DNA from: an uncultured Desulfobulbus sp.
GTDB lineage: Bacteria; Desulfobacterota; Desulfobulbia; Desulfobulbales; Desulfobulbaceae
Assembly: GCF_963665445.1 (NCBI RefSeq)
Contig: NZ_OY762276.1
Location: 281,501-345,500, forward strand
DNA length: 64,000 nt
Reading direction: 5' to 3'
A program made the translations under genes and the position numbers. Under the pieces are notes generated by a model. It was given only the letters and a program-made list of their open reading frames with translations. It searched no databases and had not been told where the DNA came from. This document shows positions 23,754 to 33,318 of this stretch, one piece after another. Every line of letters starts with the position of its first letter. Position 1 is the first letter of the stretch.

Positions 23754-26700
23754 TTACAGCGTGAAGAGCTCCAGCAACTGCTCTCTGCTGAGCTGTTTTA
23801 TCATTCCCAGATCGTTTTCCTTGATAATAGCGTCGCTGAGCTGTTGTTTGCTGGCGATGATCTTGTCGATTTTCTCTTCCAGGGTATTTTGGGTGCTGAG
23901 CCGGAAAAGATGGACGATGTCCTGTTGTCCCATCCTGTGGACACGGGCGGTCGCCTGTTTTTCCTTGGCCGGATTCCACCAACGGTCGTAGTGAATGACC
24001 ACGTTTCCGGCAATGAGATCGATACCGGTGCCTCCAGCCAACAGGCTTGCGGTAAAGACCCGGCAATGATCGTCTGTTGCGAAGCGGTCGATCATTTCTT
24101 GGCGTTTTGAGATAGGCATGTCGCCCCGCAGGGAGGCGAAACCAATGTCATGAGCTGCGAGATGATGGGCCATCAACTCCAGCATGCCCAGGTACTGGCT
24201 GAAGACCACCACCTTGCGGCCGTTGTCCAGCGATTCCTCCAGCAACTCGAGAAACAGGTCCCATTTGCCGCTGCGGTATTCGTTGGGATCGGCACATTGT
24301 TCAACCAGGCAGGGGTGGTCGCAGATCTGCTTGAGGCGGGTGAGCATGGCAAAGGCATGCAAATAGTCGATCTGCGTCTCCTGGTCGGCAAGGTCGATGA
24401 GAAAGGGCTGCTGTCCGTCGATGGTCTCGCGGTACAGGAGGAGCTGATCGTCGCTTAATTCGCATGCGCGGTCATCCTCGATCAACTCCGGCAACTCGAC
24501 CAGCACCTTGGCTCGTGAACGGCGGAGAAGAAAGGGCTGGATTCGCTGGTTGAGCAGCTGCTCCTGTTGCCCTGAGCCGAATTTTTCAATGGGGAGGAGG
24601 AAGGTGGACTGAAAATTCCTGAACGTCCCAAAAAATCCGGGAAGACAGACGCTGAAGATGGCGTACAAATCGGCGAGCGAATTTTCTATCGGGGTGCCCG
24701 ACAACCCGATCGCAACCCGGGAACGGATGGCCCTGCATGCCTGATGGGTGGCTGTGCTGCGGTTTTTGATGGCCTGGATTTCATCGAACACGATGAGATC
24801 GAAAGAGTACTGTTCCAGTATGTGCTGATCTCCGCGGGCGACGGCATAGGTGGTGAGAATGATCGGCTGCTCAAGAGCGGTCGCCAGGTTGCGATTGGGG
24901 CCGTAATAGAGGGAGAACCGAAGGTCCGGATAAAAGCGGTCGATCTTGTCGGCCCAGTGGAGGAGCACCGATGCCGGGCAGACAACGAGAATGGGCATTG
25001 AGTCCGTTGTTTCCCGAACAACCGTCTCGATCAGGGCCAGCGCCTGATGCGTTTTGCCAAGGCCCATGTCATCGGCAAGAATGCCGCCCAAACCCAACTC
25101 GTAGAGGGTGAACAGCCAGGAAAGGCCGTCCCGCTGGTAATCACGTAGATGGCTGGGATAGCGAAGAGCAGTGTTGCGTTGATTCTGCTGGTGCGGAGTG
25201 GTGAGCCGCTCCATGGTTTGCCGGAGCCTGGGGGTATTGTGCCGGTGGTCGATGACGGGGATGGCGCCGATCAGGCAGGCAAACTCGCCCCGGGTGAGAA
25301 TGAGCGCCTTGCCCTGGGAATTGTCGATTGCGCTCCGATTTTTGGCAAAGAGTTGATACAGCCAGGCCAGCGGGCCTTCGTGCAACTCGAGCGTTGTCAG
25401 GCCAAGGGTGAACGGTTGGCTTGATTGCAGATGGCCAAGCAGGTGCGGCAAGGAAACGACCTCCTCGCCAATGCCGAATTGGCAGGTCAGCACGATCCAG
25501 CCGTCTTCTTCCCGCAGCTCGGAGATGAGCAGCCGGTCAGGGACATGGATGAAACGAACATCCAGCACCTCCGCGGCAACCCGGTTGTCCGGATGCTGCA
25601 GCTGCTTCCTGTTGCGCTCAAGAAAGTCGGCGATTTCTTTTTTTTCGACGATACTCTCATCGTCTTTCTGCAAATAATCAAACAGGGAAGGGCCCGTTTG
25701 CGTAGGCTTTTCCACCGTGATTTTTGCTGCGCGATCAGCCGCGCCAATGCGAAGGAATCCTTCGCCGTGGAGGTAATAGTGATTGCCGAATTTGCGGTCG
25801 TGGAGATCCGATACGCGCATGACCCGATCGTCAGTCAACCAGACAATGGGGCTGACAACGATGTTGCCTTCAGCGGTCAGCGATACTTCGCTGCCTGGGC
25901 GGCCATCGGGCAACTGGCGGAACTCTCCCTTGAGCATGTTAAAATTTTTGAGCAGTTCATAGGTCTTTGCTCGGGGGAGGGGGGCGGAGATGTGCAGGCC
26001 GGTCTTGTTCTCACCGACTTCAAATTGAAAGCAACCCGTCGCGGCGGAATAGGAGATCATAGGGGAGGCGTCAGCAAAGCCGCAGAAGGCCAGGGCACAG
26101 AGCCGGGTCCAGACCGAGCCGTCCTGCTGCAGACCTTTGCTGGACATCCCCGCTTTTATCAGCACTTGTTCGTTTTTGGTGAGGCAGCGTTGCCGCATCC
26201 GCTCATACAGGGCATGAATCCTGTCGCTTGCCTCGGGGGCAAGGAGGGCTGTGGCCGTGGTTCCCCTGTTGGCCAAGACGGCAGTGAGGCTGCCTTGGTG
26301 TATCGCTTTCTCGAGCCTGACCACGTTTTCGTCCTGGGAGAACTGTGTTGCGCCTTTTTCCTGGCCGAGCCAGTTGACGAGAAAATCGGCGGTCTTTCCC
26401 CAGACCGATTGTTTGAACAGCAGCGGGAGCGGTGCATAGGACCCATCGTGGTTTTCATGCAGGCTCAGGATACAGAGTGCCGCGATATGCCCGCACCGTT
26501 TTCTCCTGTTGGCAGGAGCGCAGCATTCGCAATGGTCTTCCTGGAGGGTGAAGCCCGCGGCAATCCGGCTTGTTTGCTGGAACAGCAGAGAGACCGTACC
26601 CGTGCTGCACATGCAGGCCGCGCTGTTTCTGTAGATGAAGAAATGGGATACTTTTCCCTGTCTCAGCAGTGCCAGCCCCTGGTCCAGCGTCGTGGTATCA

Positions 26701-26777
26701 AACCAATGTTGCAGGAGCACGGTTGCCGTTACCGGCAGGAGCGGAGGTATTTGCTCGGGAGGCGTGGAGTTGTACAT
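23754..26777 (-). CDS. SNF2-family helicase with SWIM zinc finger
   Basis: 1007 residues. The N-terminal half has a SWIM-type finger (CECCAPANRRKRCGH, about residues 81-95). The C-terminal half is a SWI2/SNF2 ATPase: LADDMGLGKTHQAL (Walker A, about 570), DEIQAIKN (Walker B form DEIQ), SGTPIENSLADL, and RVHRMGQQDIVHLFRL (motif VI, near the C-terminus). Bacterial SNF2 proteins of this class (RapA/HepA relatives) are double-stranded-DNA translocases that remodel protein-DNA complexes. It appears monocistronic. Confidence 0.93.
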   Translation of the reverse strand: MYNSTPPEQIPPLLPVTATVLLQHWFDTTTLDQGLALLRQGKVSHFFIYRNSAACMCSTGTVSLLFQQTSRIAAGFTLQEDHCECCAPANRRKRCGHIAALCILSLHENHDGSYAPLPLLFKQSVWGKTADFLVNWLGQEKGATQFSQDENVVRLEKAIHQGSLTAVLANRGTTATALLAPEASDRIHALYERMRQRCLTKNEQVLIKAGMSSKGLQQDGSVWTRLCALAFCGFADASPMISYSAATGCFQFEVGENKTGLHISAPLPRAKTYELLKNFNMLKGEFRQLPDGRPGSEVSLTAEGNIVVSPIVWLTDDRVMRVSDLHDRKFGNHYYLHGEGFLRIGAADRAAKITVEKPTQTGPSLFDYLQKDDESIVEKKEIADFLERNRKQLQHPDNRVAAEVLDVRFIHVPDRLLISELREEDGWIVLTCQFGIGEEVVSLPHLLGHLQSSQPFTLGLTTLELHEGPLAWLYQLFAKNRSAIDNSQGKALILTRGEFACLIGAIPVIDHRHNTPRLRQTMERLTTPHQQNQRNTALRYPSHLRDYQRDGLSWLFTLYELGLGGILADDMGLGKTHQALALIETVVRETTDSMPILVVCPASVLLHWADKIDRFYPDLRFSLYYGPNRNLATALEQPIILTTYAVARGDQHILEQYSFDLIVFDEIQAIKNRSTATHQACRAIRSRVAIGLSGTPIENSLADLYAIFSVCLPGFFGTFRNFQSTFLLPIEKFGSGQQEQLLNQRIQPFLLRRSRAKVLVELPELIEDDRACELSDDQLLLYRETIDGQQPFLIDLADQETQIDYLHAFAMLTRLKQICDHPCLVEQCADPNEYRSGKWDLFLELLEESLDNGRKVVVFSQYLGMLELMAHHLAAHDIGFASLRGDMPISKRQEMIDRFATDDHCRVFTASLLAGGTGIDLIAGNVVIHYDRWWNPAKEKQATARVHRMGQQDIVHLFRLSTQNTLEEKIDKIIASKQQLSDAIIKENDLGMIKQLSREQLLELFTL

Positions 26778-27075
26778 GGCTGGGGGATTACCTTGTTGCT
26801 GGAAAGAGAACTGTTGGCCACTTGTCGGAGAAGAGGAAAGGTAACCTAAAACAGGGAAAAGATGACAGTATTATTTTTTTTATAGGAAAATCGGGGGAAT
26901 GTCCTTTTGGCTGCGGCTCGATGGCATCCGCTATTGCCCCAAAGACCACACAACACATTTTTGGTGTTTGTTGTTGTAACCCGTAGATTATTGCGGCAGG
27001 CTTTGCTCGATGTCAGGCTGGAAAAAGGGAGGAGGCCAAGTTTTTTCTAGCTTTTGAGTCCGGTCGTTCTTATGA

Positions 27076-27094
27076 ATTGAGACTCATTCTTATT
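27076..27094 (+). promoter_or_regulatory. Possible Fur-like box upstream of D-lactate dehydrogenase
   Basis: ATTGAGACTCATTCTTATT agrees at 16 of 19 positions with the commonly quoted Fur-box variant AATGAGAATCATTCTCATT. It lies 14 bp before the start codon. Seen by eye, so low certainty. The rest of 26778-27108 holds no gene and must contain both divergent promoters. Confidence 0.3.
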
Positions 27095-27108
27095 TGTAAG
27101 GAGGCCCC

Positions 27109-29937
27109 ATGCTACCTGGAAAGTACAAGACCTTTTTTCAACGCATCAAAAAACAGATACCCACCGAGCAGCTGATTACAGATCCCCTCCGCACCGTCAC
27201 CTTTGGTACCGACGCCAGTTTCTACCGGCTCATCCCCAAGATCGTGATCAATGTCAACACCGAGCAGGAAGTACAGCTCATCCTTCGTGAGGCGGGAAAA
27301 CTCCGCTTGCCGGTCACCTTTCGCGCTGCGGGCACCAGCCTTTCCGGGCAGGCGATCACCGATTCGATCCTCGTTCGCCTCGGTCCGGGATGGACCCGCT
27401 ACCGGGTGTTTGACAATGCCGGGAAAATCCAACTCCAGCCGGGCATCATCGGCGGCCATGCCAACCGTATTCTCGCCGAGTTCGACCGTAAGATCGGCCC
27501 GGATCCGGCCTCGATCGACAGCGCCAAGATCGGCGGCATCCTCGCCAACAATGCCAGCGGCATGTGCTGCGGGGTGGAGCAGAATAGCTACCGCACCCTG
27601 GATGCGATGCGGATCATCCTTGCCGACGGCACCATTGTCGACACCGGCGACGACAAGAGCAAGGCCGCCTGCAGGCGGAGCCATCCCCAACTTGTGGAGG
27701 GACTTTCCGCCCTGCGTGAGCGGGTGCTGGCCGATAGCGAGTTGAGCGAGCGGATCCGCTACAAGTTCAAGATCAAGAACACCACCGGCTACAGCCTCAA
27801 CAGCCTGATCGATTTTGAAGATCCCTTCGAGATCATGCAGCATCTGATGATCGGCTCGGAAGGGACCCTGGGCTTTATCGCCGATGTCGTCTACCGGACG
27901 GTGATCGAGCATCGCCACAAGGCAAGTGCACTGATCTTTTACCCGGATATCCAAACCGTGTGCGAGGCGGTGGTGATTCTCCAGCAGCAGCCGGTGGCCG
28001 CGGCGGAGTTGATTGACCGCGCTGGCCTGGCCTCGGTGACCGGCAAACCAGGCATGCCGAGCTTCCTGGGCGAACTCGGCCCTGCGGTGACCGCCCTGTT
28101 GATCGAGACCCGCGCGGAATCGGCGGCTGAGTTGGAGGCCCAGATCAAACAGATCACCGAAAGCTTGACCTCCCTGGAGACGGTGCGGCCGATCGAGTTC
28201 ACCGCCGTGCCCACGGAGTTCACCCAGCTGTGGAAGATCCGCAAGGGGCTTTTTCCCGCAGTGGGGGCCGTGCGCCAGACCGGGACCACGGTCATCATCG
28301 AGGATGTGGCCTTTCCCATGGAGCACCTGGCGCAGGCAACCCTTGATCTGCAGGCCCTGTTCGTCAAGCACGGCTACAACGAGGCTATCATCTTCGGTCA
28401 CGCCCTGGCCGGCAACCTCCACTTTGTCTTTACCCAGGATTTTTCCATTGAAAAGGAGGTGGTGCGCTACCGCGACTTCATGGACGAGGTGGTGAAGATG
28501 GTGGTGGAAAAGTACGACGGCAGCCTCAAGGCCGAGCACGGCACCGGCCGCAACATGGCGCCCTTTGTCGAGAAGGAGTGGGGCGAGGCGGCCTTCGGCC
28601 TGATGAAGGAGATCAAGGCCCTGTTTGACCCGCATGGGCTGCTCAACCCCGGGGTCATTCTCAACAGCGATCTCGAAACCCATATCAAGAATCTCAAACC
28701 CCTGCCTGCCACTCACGAACTGGTGGACAAGTGCATCGAGTGCGGCTTCTGCGAGCCGATCTGCCCCTCGCGCAACCTCTCGCTCACCCCCAGGCAACGC
28801 ATTGTCGGCCGACGGGAGATCAGTCGACGGATGGCGTCCAACAGTCAGCCCGGCGAGCTGAAAGAACTGGTCAAGGCCTATCAGTATCCGGGCATGGACA
28901 CCTGCGCAGCCGACGGTCTCTGCTCCACCCTCTGCCCGGTGGGCATCGATACCGGCAAGATGATCAAGAGTCTACGTATGGAGTCCCATGGCCAACTGGC
29001 CTCCTCGGTGGCGGAGTACGTGGCCGACCACTTCAGGGGCGTGACCCGGTCGGTGAGCGGATTGTTGAATGGTGTGGATACGGTGCACAAACTCACCGGC
29101 ACCGAGTTCATGGAGACGGCCAGCCAGGCAGCACGTACTGCGACTGCTGGCAAAGTGCCGCTGTGGAATCGGGAGATGCCCTCCGGCGTGCCTGCCCTGC
29201 GTCCCGTTGCCGTCACAAACGATAATCCGCTTCAGGTCGTTTATTTTCCCAGCTGCGCCAGCCGGGCCATGAGCGGGCCGTCACGGGGCGAGGGCCATCG
29301 TGACGCCCTTCCCCAGCAGACCCTGGCTTTGCTCGCCAAGGGAGGCTATGCGGTCATCCTCCCTGAGCAGGTCGAGGGCCTCTGTTGCGGGCAGGCCTTT
29401 GAGAGCAAGGGATTCATGGCGCAGGCAGACCGCAAGGCCGAAGAGTTGAGCCGGGCCCTGCTCGAGGCCACCAGAGAGGGCGAGCTGCCGGTGCTCTGCG
29501 ATACCAGCCCCTGTCTCATGCGGATGCGCAACACCCTGGACAAACGGCTGCGGCTCTATGAGCCTGTCGAATTTGTGCTCGAATTTCTCGTGAATCGCCT
29601 TGTCTTTGCCCGCAAGAGGGGACGGATCGCCATTCACCCCACCTGCAGTACCCGCAAGATGGGGCTCGACGGCAAGCTCAGGCAACTGGCCCAGCTCTGT
29701 GCCACCGAGGTGGTGGTTCCCGAGGATATTCACTGCTGCGGATTTGCCGGTGATCGGGGCTTCAACTTTCCCGAGCTCAACCGCTCCGCCCTTCATGGGC
29801 TCAAGGAGCAGGTCTATGGCTGCGAGGCGGGCTACTCCACCAGCAAGACCTGCGAGATCGGTCTGGCCCTGCATGCGGAGATCCCGTACCGCTCGATTCT
29901 TGCCCTGGTCGACGAGGTGACCGACTCTCTGCCGTGA
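27109..29937 (+). CDS. FAD/Fe-S D-lactate dehydrogenase (GlcD-GlpC fusion type)
   Basis: 942 residues. The N-terminal half is an FAD-linked oxidase (FRAAGTSLSGQAITDS and IGGILANNASGMCCG in the PCMH-type FAD domain, about 70-160; then the FAD-oxidase C domain to about 520). The second half has two Fe-S motifs (CIECGFCEPICP, about 541, and CAADGLCSTLCPVG, about 597) and two CCG-type cysteine motifs (GLCCGQAF, about 754, and HCCGFAGDRGF, about 874). This layout is that of Dld-II enzymes oxidising D-lactate (or D-2-hydroxyacids) and passing electrons to the membrane. AAGGAGG precedes the ATG. It stands alone, without a permease. Confidence 0.88.
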   Translation: MLPGKYKTFFQRIKKQIPTEQLITDPLRTVTFGTDASFYRLIPKIVINVNTEQEVQLILREAGKLRLPVTFRAAGTSLSGQAITDSILVRLGPGWTRYRVFDNAGKIQLQPGIIGGHANRILAEFDRKIGPDPASIDSAKIGGILANNASGMCCGVEQNSYRTLDAMRIILADGTIVDTGDDKSKAACRRSHPQLVEGLSALRERVLADSELSERIRYKFKIKNTTGYSLNSLIDFEDPFEIMQHLMIGSEGTLGFIADVVYRTVIEHRHKASALIFYPDIQTVCEAVVILQQQPVAAAELIDRAGLASVTGKPGMPSFLGELGPAVTALLIETRAESAAELEAQIKQITESLTSLETVRPIEFTAVPTEFTQLWKIRKGLFPAVGAVRQTGTTVIIEDVAFPMEHLAQATLDLQALFVKHGYNEAIIFGHALAGNLHFVFTQDFSIEKEVVRYRDFMDEVVKMVVEKYDGSLKAEHGTGRNMAPFVEKEWGEAAFGLMKEIKALFDPHGLLNPGVILNSDLETHIKNLKPLPATHELVDKCIECGFCEPICPSRNLSLTPRQRIVGRREISRRMASNSQPGELKELVKAYQYPGMDTCAADGLCSTLCPVGIDTGKMIKSLRMESHGQLASSVAEYVADHFRGVTRSVSGLLNGVDTVHKLTGTEFMETASQAARTATAGKVPLWNREMPSGVPALRPVAVTNDNPLQVVYFPSCASRAMSGPSRGEGHRDALPQQTLALLAKGGYAVILPEQVEGLCCGQAFESKGFMAQADRKAEELSRALLEATREGELPVLCDTSPCLMRMRNTLDKRLRLYEPVEFVLEFLVNRLVFARKRGRIAIHPTCSTRKMGLDGKLRQLAQLCATEVVVPEDIHCCGFAGDRGFNFPELNRSALHGLKEQVYGCEAGYSTSKTCEIGLALHAEIPYRSILALVDEVTDSLP

Positions 29938-30072
29938 GGAGGGATAGGGGCAAGCTGGGGGGCTTCCGCCCCCCTGTTCGCCGGCCGGAAGCTCTGTCCG
30001 TGACCAACCAGTGTGCGGACCTGCAAAAACATCCTCCCCAGAAAGAAAATACTGGATTCGCCATGAGGCAAA

Positions 30073-30180
30073 CACGATGGCTTCGTCACAAGTCAAGAAA
30101 CTGAACAATCAGGTGGTGTCAAATCAGGGGGTGACCAAGCTCGAGACGACCTCTTCGAGTTTTTTTACGACCATGACAAA
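30073..30180. repeat. MITE-like repeat, copy c (degenerate)
   Basis: GATGGCTTCGTCACAAGTC ... GACCAAGCTCGAGACGACCTCTTCGAG ... TTTTTTTACGACCATGAC follows the copy b pattern with many changes. No other signal was found in 29938-30281. Confidence 0.5.
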
Positions 30181-30281
30181 ATGGTGGAAAGCGGATATTC
30201 TGCAAATGTGGGTTGCGAAACGTGGTTTTCGAGCCCTTTTTCTGTTTTCAAGCCCGTCAACGAGAGGTCCGTGGAGTCAGG

Positions 30282-30503
30282 ATGAACAATGAGCAACCCA
30301 ATAACCCCTTGCATGGTGTAACGCTTGAGCAGATTGTCACCCGATTGGTCGAGCATTATGGCTGGGAAAAGATTGCCCACCGCATCAAGATCAACTGTTT
30401 TAGCCATAACCCAAGCATCAAATCCTCCTTGACTTTTCTCCGTAGGACACCCTGGGCCAGGGACAAAGTTGAACGTCTCTATCTTGCAACCTTTAAACGA
30501 TAA
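30282..30503 (+). CDS. VF530-family (DUF2132) small DNA-binding protein
   Basis: 73 residues covering the whole family: [48 protein letters not shown] and KVERLYL are the family's conserved blocks. Members are small helical proteins with a putative DNA-binding fold and no settled role. I chose the internal ATG at 30282 (GGAGTCAGG upstream), which matches the family start. It lies between two copies of the MITE-like repeat. Confidence 0.88.
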   Translation: MNNEQPNNPLHGVTLEQIVTRLVEHYGWEKIAHRIKINCFSHNPSIKSSLTFLRRTPWARDKVERLYLATFKR

Positions 30504-30603
30504 TTTCGTTGGAGACGTAACTTCACAAGAGGTACTGGTTGATGTTGGCAGAGGGCAGGGCGGGGGGGATGAAAATGTCGACTTTTCCGGTTTGATTATT
30601 TTT

Positions 30604-30707
30604 TGTCGTTCTCGTAAAAAGGCCCGAGAACGACGTTTCGAGCTTCGTAAGTTCCTGATTTCGCGATGCGCAATATTCAAGTTTTTGACTTTTTACGACG
30701 TCATCAT
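30604..30707. repeat. MITE-like repeat, copy d (inverted)
   Basis: GTCGTTCTCG - TAAAAAGGCC - CGAGAACGAC, then GTTTCGAGCTTCGTAAG, and ending GACTTTTTACGACGTCATC. It is copy b in reverse. It could serve as a terminator for the VF530 gene. The rest of 30504-30879 is empty. Confidence 0.7.
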
Positions 30708-30879
30708 TTTTTGGCTTCGAAACCGGTTGTCGGAATCATGGGGATAAAAATTTCGGTTCGCAATGGAGGCCGTGCGGAAATACATATCCTCAAGACAATG
30801 AAGTCGGAACATGACGCCATGAAATCGAGTGGCCCGCCCCTTTTTCCCTGGCCGAACACCATCGAGGAGAGCTTCTGCA

Positions 30880-31554
30880 ATGTCCACCTCTGAACAGACA
30901 GTTTTAGGGCTCCCCCAGCGTACTGTCATGCTTTGGGCCGAATTTGTCGTCCTGTATTTTCTCGTGCCCCTGTTTTACGCCTTTCACCGCCACTCCTCGC
31001 CGATGTTGTTTCTTGTCCTGCTCGGTCTGGCCGGGGTAACCTTTCTCTATAAAAACGAAAGTTTTCGCAATGAATTTTTTCTCAATAAAAAAGGATGGAT
31101 TCGTGATTTGCCGCGAATATTGCGCCTCTTTGCCGGCACGGCCCTGATTCTGCTTCTCTTCACCGCCCTGGTCTACCCCCAGTCTCTTTTTGCCTGTCCC
31201 CGCAATCATTTTTCCATCTGGCTGTGGCTGATGGTTGTCTATCCACTGTTGGCGGTGTATCCGCAGGAGTTGATTTACCGCGCCTTTCTCTTTCATCGTT
31301 ACGGTGAGGTGGTACGGAGAAAACGGTACCTGATCCATCTGAGCGCCATTGCCTTTGCCTTTGGCCATATCATCTATTTCCACCCTCTGTCGATTGTGCT
31401 GACTTTTTTCGGCGGGTATCTCTTTTCGTGGACCTATTTCAGAACACGTTCTCTGCTGGCGGTTTCCTTCGAGCACGCACTCTATGGCTGTTTGCTCTAT
31501 ACCATTGGTTTGGGGCGGTTTTTTTACACCGGTTTTGATACCTTGGTGAGTTGA
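30880..31554 (+). CDS. CPBP-family intramembrane metalloprotease
   Basis: 224 residues with about six or seven hydrophobic helices. Motif 1 reads PQELIYRAFLF (the EExxxR position is QELIYR), motif 2 is FAFGHIIYFHP with the zinc-ligand His, and motif 3 is SFEHALYG. These mark the CAAX protease/bacteriocin-processing (Abi/CPBP) family. The change of the first Glu to Gln is seen in part of the family but may reduce activity. The start at 30880 was chosen for its GAGGAG upstream. Confidence 0.82.
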   Translation: MSTSEQTVLGLPQRTVMLWAEFVVLYFLVPLFYAFHRHSSPMLFLVLLGLAGVTFLYKNESFRNEFFLNKKGWIRDLPRILRLFAGTALILLLFTALVYPQSLFACPRNHFSIWLWLMVVYPLLAVYPQELIYRAFLFHRYGEVVRRKRYLIHLSAIAFAFGHIIYFHPLSIVLTFFGGYLFSWTYFRTRSLLAVSFEHALYGCLLYTIGLGRFFYTGFDTLVS

Positions 31555-31667
31555 GCCGTCCTCTTGCCATGAATTCTGGGCGTACAGGCGTTGTCTGCTG
31601 GTGTGCAAAGCAGCGCAGTGGTCGTGATTGAGGAGGAACTGTCGCTGATGAACAGGGAGGCATAGAG

Positions 31668-32711
31668 ATGATCACATCGCTGGAGTCCTTTTTTCCGTTG
31701 CTGCTGGTACTCATCGGCATGGGATTTTTACTCAAGGGCGTGCATTGGCTGCTCATCGGGCGATTTCCCGAGATGGGGGATGAACGAAAATTTCCCCGCC
31801 AGCTGATAGTTATGGGACTGTCCCTGTTCGGGGTGGTTATTGCGGTGCTCGTCTTGCCGGTGGGCGAGAGTTCCCGCAATCAGCTCATCGGTCTGGTGGG
31901 GTTGATCGTTTCCGGTGTCATTGCCTTCTCCTCGACCACCATCATCGCCAACTTGATGGCAGGTTTGCTGCTGCGGATTACCAAACCGTTTCGCGTGGGT
32001 GATTTCATCCGCATTGGCGAATACTTCGGCCGGGTATCGGAGCGCGGTTTGCTCGATACCGAGATCCAGACGGCAACCCGGGAGCTCATCTCCCTGCCCA
32101 ACAGCTACTGCATCGGCCATCCCGTGGCGACCATTCTCGGTTCCGGCACCATCATCTCCGCTTCCCTCTCTCTGGGCTATGATCTCGATCATAAACGGAT
32201 TGAGCAGCTGCTGGTGGAGGCCGCCCAGTCCTGCGATCTGCAGGAGCCGTTTGTCCATATTCTCCAGTTGGGCGATTTTTCGGTCACCTACCGTGTTTCC
32301 GGTTTTCTTCAGGAGACCAGACACCTGATCACCGCTCAGTCCCTCCTCCATGGCTGCGTGCTCGATACCCTGCACAGCCACGGGGTGGTGATCGTTTCCC
32401 CAACCTTCATGAACCAGCGGCGGCTGGAGAGGGAAGAACGAATTCTGCCACCGCACGCCACGGTTGGAAAAACCTCTCTCAGTGAGACCACCGCCGCGGA
32501 GGACATCGCTTTTGACAAGGCGGAAAAGGCGAAGAGGGTGGAGGACGAGAAGCAGCAGCTCGCCAAGGAGATTGCCGAGCTGGAGTCGGTCATCAAGACC
32601 GAGACCGACCAAGACCACAAAAGTAGCAACCTCTCTGTGCTTGAGCAGAAGCGGGAGCGGCTGAAAGCTCTTGAAACCCATGATAAAAGCAGTGAGGTTG
32701 AGACGCCATGA
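31668..32711 (+). CDS. MscS-family mechanosensitive channel
   Basis: 347 residues. Three hydrophobic segments (about 5-25, 45-63, 70-90) lead into the pore-lining and beta domain (IIANLMAGLLLRITKPFRVGDFIRIGEYFGRV and TATRELISLPNSYCIGHPV). The C-terminus (about 280-345) is a long charged coiled coil (KAKRVEDEKQQLAKEIAELE), an addition to the basic MscS core. The protein would open under membrane tension to release solutes. Its stop overlaps the start of the next gene. Confidence 0.9.
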   Translation: MITSLESFFPLLLVLIGMGFLLKGVHWLLIGRFPEMGDERKFPRQLIVMGLSLFGVVIAVLVLPVGESSRNQLIGLVGLIVSGVIAFSSTTIIANLMAGLLLRITKPFRVGDFIRIGEYFGRVSERGLLDTEIQTATRELISLPNSYCIGHPVATILGSGTIISASLSLGYDLDHKRIEQLLVEAAQSCDLQEPFVHILQLGDFSVTYRVSGFLQETRHLITAQSLLHGCVLDTLHSHGVVIVSPTFMNQRRLEREERILPPHATVGKTSLSETTAAEDIAFDKAEKAKRVEDEKQQLAKEIAELESVIKTETDQDHKSSNLSVLEQKRERLKALETHDKSSEVETP

Positions 32712-33199
32712 GTCGGGTGAGGTTCCATCGTCCGGTCACGGCGCAGGATTTTTCCGTGGTCTGCAGTTTTGCCCAGAATGAGGAGGAACTGTTCTACCTT
32801 TTTCCCACGGCAACCTATCCCCTGACAACGGATCAGCTGGCCCGGACCGTTGCCCAGCGTTCCGCCCCCACCGTGGTCGAGGATGGAGGCCGGGTGGTTG
32901 CCTTTGCCGATTTGTTCCGGGTCAAATACAGCGGTTATACCAACATCGGTAACGTCATGGTTGCGCCACACGCCCGGGGCTGCGGGGTCGGCAGCTATCT
33001 CATCGAACAGATGATCGCTCTTGCTCAGGCGACCTTCGGCACACACAAGGTGCGCATTTCCTGTTTTAGCCGCAATACTGCCGGGCTCCTGCTGTACAGC
33101 AAGCTCGGATTCGTGCCCTATGCCCTGGAGGAACGGACGGATTGGCAGGGGGAGCGGGTAGCGCTGCTTCACCTGCGAAAGAGCTTGAGAACGAGGTAG
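32708..33199 (+). CDS. GNAT-family N-acetyltransferase
   Basis: 163 residues with the acetyl-CoA-binding motif A (VMVAPHARGCGVGSYLIEQMIALA, about residues 80-103) and SCFSRNTAGLLLYSKLGFVPYA (motif B, about 117-138). The acceptor is unknown. It overlaps the MscS gene by four bases (ATGA), so the two are translationally coupled. Confidence 0.88.
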   Translation: MSRVRFHRPVTAQDFSVVCSFAQNEEELFYLFPTATYPLTTDQLARTVAQRSAPTVVEDGGRVVAFADLFRVKYSGYTNIGNVMVAPHARGCGVGSYLIEQMIALAQATFGTHKVRISCFSRNTAGLLLYSKLGFVPYALEERTDWQGERVALLHLRKSLRTR

Positions 33200-33318
33200 C
33201 CAAGACCCGTTCTCTGGTGTAGGGTACAACGCGGTATAATCATTTACCTTCTCGATGATTATCGGGCAGGTGCTATCGTGTTTTTCGTTATAGGTAAAAA
33301 AAGATAGGAGGTTGCTGG

